Positions 6,149 through 9,716 of a stretch of 9,716 nucleotides of DNA are shown one piece after another; within the stretch, counting starts at the first letter, position 1, and every line of letters starts with the position of its first letter. This stretch comes from an uncultured Armatimonadota bacterium (lineage in GTDB: Bacteria > Armatimonadota > Armatimonadia > Armatimonadales > Armatimonadaceae). Made by a program: the position numbers and the translations under genes. Below the pieces are notes generated by a model. That model searched no databases and was not told where the DNA came from. It worked only from the letters and a program-made list of their open reading frames with translations. Where the stretch lies: positions 1-9,716 of the forward strand of contig CAIYBQ010000358.1 in the NCBI GenBank assembly GCA_903924445.1, written 5' to 3'.

Positions 6149-6868
6149 CTAACCGCGGGGAGCGGCCGTGTAGGACTTCAGCACACCCTCATCAGACTGG
6201 CTAACTCCACCTGGACCCGTAATCTTGACCTCAAGCTTTACCGGATAACCGAGCTGTGGCGCGACGTAGTATTCCGTCTTCGTCACCACACCATCCGACT
6301 GCGTATCAATGACTTTCACCACAAAGGTCTCGAACTTGCCTGCCGGAACCGTCACAACCGACTTCTCATGCACTTCCCAAGTCACATTGCTGGTTGTGTC
6401 ATCCGCGTTCGTCTTTGTGTAGCTGCCACCCTGACCAACCGCATACGCGCCAGGGAGGAATATAAATGGCGTGGTCTGTTCAAAAATCGGGTCCTCGGAA
6501 TCCTTGTTGGCGACTTCCAAAACATTGCCATTCGCATCGTAGCTGTACCAAGTGTCAGACACCGATGACCCAGGCTCGCCGTTCATCGTCATATTCGTCG
6601 TTGCCGTCAGCTTGATGAGGCCGGTTTTAGATCCAAGGGTTTCATTGTCCGTAATGCCAAGGACCGCCGTCCCGGAATACGAAAAACCACCCGTTGGGAA
6701 TTTACTGTAACCTTTCAGATTAAACGTATACGTGTCGCCAGTTACCATCCGGGTCAGCGTGCCACCAGCCGGGGTTGCTGGAGTGCTGCTTCCACCACCG
6801 CAGCCAAATGTAACCAATGCAAGCGCAGGCACAACCATCGCAAACAGTTTTCGTCTCGTCATAATCAT
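6149..6868 (-). CDS. Secreted lipoprotein-like protein, DUF3108-like C-terminal pattern
   Basis: A 239-residue protein with a basic start (TRRK), a hydrophobic stretch (about 8-21) and Cys23 in TFGCGGGSSTP. This is the layout of a lipoprotein signal peptide, although the lipobox (Thr at -3) is not canonical. A low-complexity Gly/Ser/Pro/Thr linker follows, then a beta-rich domain. The segment VTVPAGKFETFVVKV, then TKTEYYVAPQLGYPVKLE (about 176-217), resembles a pattern seen in DUF3108-like and other periplasmic proteins (V-PAG-F then EYYYAP-LG). No enzymatic motif is seen and the function is unknown. The start may be ATG 6868 (GAGTG six bases upstream) or ATG 6862. It lies 50 bp downstream of the isocitrate dehydrogenase gene on the same strand and is closed by the terminator at 6094-6127. 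It could be read with icd, or from its own promoter in the AT-rich gap (TATATATT on the minus strand at about 6894). Confidence 0.75.
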   Translation of the reverse strand: MIMTRRKLFAMVVPALALVTFGCGGGSSTPATPAGGTLTRMVTGDTYTFNLKGYSKFPTGGFSYSGTAVLGITDNETLGSKTGLIKLTATTNMTMNGEPGSSVSDTWYSYDANGNVLEVANKDSEDPIFEQTTPFIFLPGAYAVGQGGSYTKTNADDTTSNVTWEVHEKSVVTVPAGKFETFVVKVIDTQSDGVVTKTEYYVAPQLGYPVKLEVKITGPGGVSQSDEGVLKSYTAAPRG

Positions 6869-6918
6869 TCAATACACTCAAACTCTAAATCCAATATATA
6901 AGGTCCGAAAAAGACCGA

Positions 6919-8376
6919 TTACTGACCCTGTCCCATTGCATAGCCAGGTATGCCATCAAAAGTACAAAGGTTCTCTGTCTTAATAAAGTCATAGCCCGCA
7001 TCCGCGACGCGGCTAAGCAAGCGAATGATCTGCTGATGTGTCACGCGTCCCGTCGGCGTACTCGCCTCAAAACGACACCGCCAGTGATCTGCGAGGAACG
7101 CATCCGATGCCGCATTTGGCCACACCGTAAGCCCGCGGTTTGAAATCATCGTCAAACGAAGACCGTCGCCATCAGTGAGCTGCAAATGCTGCGCAAGCGT
7201 CGCTGGCTTGTCACCGCGCCAATGGAAGAAGACATCCACTCCCACCAGCTCCTTAGGCAATGCCGGTGCGCGCTCCTCACGGACGATATGCGCGACCTTG
7301 GCAGGGTTATTCACTGCCGCATAGGCAACCGGTGTCAAAACCTCTGGAAGCTGACCAAGGCGGGAAATGACTGCATTCGCAAACGCCGTCGTTCCAACCA
7401 GCTCAGCGCTCTGACCATCAACGTAAATGTCACCCGTGTGGATGCCATCCTCAATCGTTCGTAGCCATGCATTCTGGATCTTCGCTGCGACATCTGGCTG
7501 GCCGATATGCACCAGCATCATCACCGCCGCGAGGAGAAGCCCGCCCGGGTTCGCGATATCCTTACCCGCGATGTCTGGCGCGCTTCCGTGAATCGCTTCG
7601 AACATCGCGCCACTCGCGCCAATGTTCGCACTCGGCGCAAGCCCGACGGACCCCGCGACCTGCGCAGCAATATCACTGACGATGTCGCCATAGAGGTTGC
7701 TCGTCAAAACCATATCGAACTGCTCAGGCGTATCGGCGAGGCGCGCGGCCCCGATATCGATAATCATGTGCGAGCTCTTGATGTCCGAATATTGCAGCGC
7801 AACTTCATCCACAACCTTGTGGAAGAGACCATCGGTCATCTTCATGATGTTGTCTTTTGTAAATGTCGTGACCGCCTTACGGTCATGGGCACGCGCATAT
7901 TCGAAAGCAAAGCGCGCGATACGCTCGCAGCCCGGGCGGGTGATCAGCTTCAGACACTGAACACACTCATCCGTTTGGCGGTGCTCAATACCGCCGTAGA
8001 GGTCTTCCTCGTTTTCGCGGATGATGACAACATCCATTTTAGGATGACGAGTCTTCACAAATGGTGCATAAGCAACACAGGGACGCACATTTGCATATAA
8101 TCCAAGACTCTTACGGAGGGTCACATTGAGGCTTTTATAGCCACCGCCCTGCGGCGTGGTGATCGGGCCTTTCAGGAGAACGCCAGTCCGGTGGATGGAT
8201 TCCCACGCATCCGGTGCGATTCCGCTTGTAAAGCCACGCTCGTAAACGGCCTTGCCGACCTCGATGGTCTCGAGGTCAAGCTGAGCATCCGCCGCCGCCA
8301 AAATTCGAAGTGTCGCGGCCATGATCTCGGGCCCAATGCCATCCCCATGTGCAACTGTGATCCGTGTCTTTTCCAT
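6919..8376 (-). CDS. icd: Isocitrate dehydrogenase, long Thermus/Rickettsia-type, NAD-type cofactor signature
   Basis: A 485-residue cytosolic TCA-cycle enzyme: isocitrate to 2-oxoglutarate and CO2. It opens with ITVAHGDGIGPEI. The substrate loop SLNVTLRKSLGLYANVRP (82-99) supplies Ser82, Asn84, Arg88 and Arg98. RENEEDLYGGIEH follows with Arg120 and catalytic Tyr127; then Lys174 and the metal-binding Asp207, Asp231 and Asp235. At the cofactor site it reads HGSAPDIAG (Asp268, Ile269) where NADP enzymes such as E. coli and Thermus have Lys-Tyr. This Asp-Ile pair is the known NAD signature. Residues about 345-485 are the extra C-terminal domain found in Thermus and Rickettsia enzymes (VDVFFHWRG ... 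FIKTENLCTFDG). The start at 8376 fits both the family and AAGGAA six bases upstream; the frame extends 27 codons further without support. It is 87 bp downstream of an exported-protein gene on the same strand. Confidence 0.92.
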   Translation of the reverse strand: MEKTRITVAHGDGIGPEIMAATLRILAAADAQLDLETIEVGKAVYERGFTSGIAPDAWESIHRTGVLLKGPITTPQGGGYKSLNVTLRKSLGLYANVRPCVAYAPFVKTRHPKMDVVIIRENEEDLYGGIEHRQTDECVQCLKLITRPGCERIARFAFEYARAHDRKAVTTFTKDNIMKMTDGLFHKVVDEVALQYSDIKSSHMIIDIGAARLADTPEQFDMVLTSNLYGDIVSDIAAQVAGSVGLAPSANIGASGAMFEAIHGSAPDIAGKDIANPGGLLLAAVMMLVHIGQPDVAAKIQNAWLRTIEDGIHTGDIYVDGQSAELVGTTAFANAVISRLGQLPEVLTPVAYAAVNNPAKVAHIVREERAPALPKELVGVDVFFHWRGDKPATLAQHLQLTDGDGLRLTMISNRGLTVWPNAASDAFLADHWRCRFEASTPTGRVTHQQIIRLLSRVADAGYDFIKTENLCTFDGIPGYAMGQGQ

Positions 8377-8382
8377 TTGTTC

Positions 8383-8388
8383 TTCCTT
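8383..8388 (-). promoter_or_regulatory. Ribosome binding site selecting the icd ATG at 8376
   Basis: AAGGAA on the minus strand, six bases before the ATG at 8376. It favours this start over the longer in-frame extension to 8457, whose extra residues have no family counterpart. Confidence 0.65.
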
Positions 8389-8410
8389 CAAGCATGCCAC
8401 ATCATGGAAA

Positions 8411-8435
8411 CAGGGCTCCGTTTTCACGTGCCCTG
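8411..8435 (-). terminator. Possible weak terminator or leader hairpin between the exported-protein gene and icd
   Basis: On the minus strand CAGGGC (8430-8435) pairs with GCCCTG (8411-8416) over a 13-nt loop, followed by TTTCC. The hairpin starts 28 bases after the upstream stop codon. The T-run is short, so termination would be partial at best. Confidence 0.3.
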
Positions 8436-8463
8436 CTCCGGTTACTCTGATACTCAAAACAAC

Positions 8464-9177
8464 TTATCTAGATTTTCGGTATCCATTTACGAACTCTTCA
8501 ACACCGTTTTTGACCGCCTTTGGAACGGTGTTCCGGATAAGACGGGCACCGCTGTCGGCTTCGGCGAAAATAAAGTTCTTACTCGATGCCTCTGTTTTCT
8601 TACTGGCGATGATTGCGCGTTCGTTCACAGCATCGATAATCCATGTCCGGCAGCGGACCTTGCCAACAAGCTCCTGATCTTTGGTGACCGGGGTGAACTG
8701 GCGGACCTGCTCAACATTGTCAATCACCACAAAGACCACCAAATGTGCGTTCAGCTTCTTGCCAACTTTGTAGAGCGTTGCGCGGTTCCAATACTCTTCG
8801 TTGGTGAGGTCAATCTCGTTGTCAATCAGCATCCGGTGGACGGCTTGACCTGCGATGACATCAAAGCCGCGCTCCGAAAACACCTTTTGCAGCTCCTGAT
8901 CACCCTTGACGGCTTGATCGTAGCGCTGGCGCTCATCCTTTTCACCACTGCCATTGATGACGGGAAGCACCACGACTTTTGTGTCCTGCGCGCGCAGCGG
9001 GAGACCGCCGTAGGATTCGCGTCCGCCATTGTCGACATCTGGTCGGTCCTTAGACTTCTTGAGGCGGATGTCGACGCCATCCTGTTCTTGAGGATGAGTG
9101 GTCAGTGCAATTGTTGCCGTGCAGGCGACTCCGAGCAGCGAAAGCGCTGCTGCTGTGCTAATGAAATGCTTGTTCAT
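8464..9177 (-). CDS. Exported protein of unknown function with a CsgG/TolB-N-like core
   Basis: A 237-residue protein with an N-terminal export signal: NK then a hydrophobic run to about residue 26, with Cys19 in LLGVACTAT. The lipobox is poor, so either lipoprotein or signal-peptidase I processing is possible. After a charged linker (about 30-65) comes KVVVLPVINGSG (67-78). Then follows a helix (QELQKVFSERGFDVIAG) and later KLNAHLVVFVVIDNVEQ (about 141-157). This strand-helix-strand order, with an opening strand ending in LP-N-SG, resembles CsgG and TolB-N-type periplasmic domains that build a small alpha/beta fold. It is a resemblance only, and I cannot name the family. The start at 9177 is preferred over 9183 because GGAG lies seven bases upstream of 9177 and only one base from 9183. 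It is the first gene of a possible unit with icd. Confidence 0.72.
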   Translation of the reverse strand: MNKHFISTAAALSLLGVACTATIALTTHPQEQDGVDIRLKKSKDRPDVDNGGRESYGGLPLRAQDTKVVVLPVINGSGEKDERQRYDQAVKGDQELQKVFSERGFDVIAGQAVHRMLIDNEIDLTNEEYWNRATLYKVGKKLNAHLVVFVVIDNVEQVRQFTPVTKDQELVGKVRCRTWIIDAVNERAIIASKKTEASSKNFIFAEADSGARLIRNTVPKAVKNGVEEFVNGYRKSR

Positions 9178-9184
9178 AGTCATG

Positions 9185-9188
9185 CTCC
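9185..9188 (-). promoter_or_regulatory. Ribosome binding site selecting the start at 9177
   Basis: GGAG on the minus strand, seven bases before ATG 9177 and only one base before ATG 9183, so the second ATG is the more likely start. Confidence 0.5.
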
Positions 9189-9485
9189 ACTATTTGGTAC
9201 GCACCACGCGCGACCAGTGTGACACCGGATTTATTACATCCACTGTACGGTGTAAGTTCCACCGAATTCGTTATGTGTGTATCACGATATGGTTGTTGTA
9301 ATAACCCTTTTACGACCCTTGATGTCACTCCATAAGCGAGAAAACGGTGTCCCATCAGCTGCAGACAAGCGGTTCTGCACTAAGTGCTGCGACGATGTAC
9401 GAAAGGCCAGGCATTCATCGGATTGCAGGGCCAGCTTGGCATTATTTACATCCACGCAAAATCTGCCGCGATATCCTCTACATCT
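9189..9485. other. Divergent intergenic region between the exported-protein gene and tag
   Basis: No gene is supported here; the short open frames have no family resemblance and no ribosome binding site. It holds an inverted repeat ACACCG (9222-9227) / CGGTGT (9248-9253) with a 20-nt loop, upstream of the minus-strand gene. It also holds an exact 10-bp direct repeat TTACATCCAC at 9234-9243 and 9446-9455, so one copy lies near each divergent gene. Promoters for both directions must lie here or nearby, but no well-spaced consensus is seen. Confidence 0.4.
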
Positions 9486-9716
9486 ATGACCCTTTACTGC
9501 GATTGGTGCCGCTCTGGAAACGCTACAGACATCCATGTTCATCACCATGACCTCGAACATGGCATCCCGCCGATCACGGACAATCAGCTCTTCTCTCGCC
9601 TTTGCTACGAGGTACTTCAGGCTGGGCTGTCATGGGACATCATTTTGAAGCGCCGGGATGGCCTCCACGCGGTTTGGCATGACTTCGATGTGCCTACGAT
9701 CGCGCGTCTGTCGGAT
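9486..9716 (+). CDS. tag: DNA-3-methyladenine glycosylase I (Tag), N-terminal part, runs off the window
   Basis: The frame from ATG 9486 stays open for 77 codons to the window end. It begins MTLYCDWCRSGN, continues HHHDLEHGIP and LFSRLCYEVLQAGLSW, then ILKRRDGL and HDFDVPTIARL. This aligns along its length with E. coli Tag (RCGWV, YHDNEWGVP, LFEMICLEGQQAGLSW, VLKKR, FHQFD). Tag removes 3-methyladenine from alkylated DNA in base-excision repair. By that alignment Cys5 and His21 match two zinc ligands (Cys4, His17), Glu42 the catalytic-site Glu38 and Trp50 the base-stacking Trp46. His20 and His25 replace Tyr16 and Trp21. The other zinc ligands lie beyond the window. No clear Shine-Dalgarno precedes the ATG, but family homology starts right at it. 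Confidence 0.88.
   Translation, partial: MTLYCDWCRSGNATDIHVHHHDLEHGIPPITDNQLFSRLCYEVLQAGLSWDIILKRRDGLHAVWHDFDVPTIARLSD

Noticed and set aside
8377..8457. In-frame N-terminal extension of isocitrate dehydrogenase
   Set aside because: The extra 27 residues have no family counterpart, and AAGGAA sits six bases before the ATG at 8376, where the conserved N-terminus begins.
8191..9222. 343-codon plus-strand open frame
   Set aside because: It lies antisense to icd and the exported-protein gene, shows no family motifs and is a shadow of the real minus-strand coding regions.
9277..9489. Short plus-strand frame with a FCTKCCDDV cysteine cluster that looks like a zinc finger
   Set aside because: The cysteine spacing does not repeat as a second CxxC pair, there is no ribosome binding site, and it overlaps the real start of tag in another frame.

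Overview
The window is a bacterial chromosomal segment of ordinary density and moderate GC. Most genes lie on the minus strand and have housekeeping or metabolic roles. I cannot assign a species. Two predicted exported proteins, one with a lipoprotein-like N-terminus, suggest a diderm (Gram-negative-type) bacterium. The isocitrate dehydrogenase is of the long Thermus/Rickettsia type. TTG starts occur at rsmG and probably at the gene before it. A member of a deep, less-studied phylum (for example Armatimonadota or the PVC group) is possible but not shown by the sequence.

Layout. The left edge (3-1157, +) is the C-terminal part of a GH13 type I pullulanase. It ends exactly where a minus-strand SLC1-type dicarboxylate/amino-acid:cation symporter ends (1158-2492). 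Upstream of the symporter on the minus strand lie rsmG (2579-3337, 16S rRNA G527 methyltransferase) and a thiamine pyrophosphokinase fused to a GNAT acetyltransferase (3334-4443). These two overlap by 4 bases and are probably translationally coupled. The likely transcription order is TPK-GNAT, rsmG, then perhaps the symporter.

The centre (about 4440-6130) is the unusual part. Two paralogous small plus-strand genes (4698-5072 and 5767-6081) each encode a four-cysteine zinc ribbon plus a helix-turn-helix, the architecture of IS1 InsA. No DDE transposase partner lies near them. Each is preceded by a perfect inverted repeat of identical geometry: 9-bp arms with a 9-nt loop. Between them are REP-like GGGCAGGC hairpins (5102-5315) and an AT-rich, apparently non-coding island (about 5361-5757, about 30% GC in the first 200 bp). 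This is either a decayed mobile element or a pair of domesticated InsA-like DNA-binding proteins with their own cis sites. It is the best candidate here for something undescribed.

The right part returns to minus-strand genes: an exported protein of unknown function with a CsgG/TolB-N-like look (8464-9177), an isocitrate dehydrogenase with an NAD-type cofactor signature (6919-8376), and a secreted lipoprotein-like protein (6149-6868) closed by a good intrinsic terminator at 6094-6127. At the right edge, the first 77 codons of a divergent plus-strand DNA-3-methyladenine glycosylase I (tag) run off the window from 9486.
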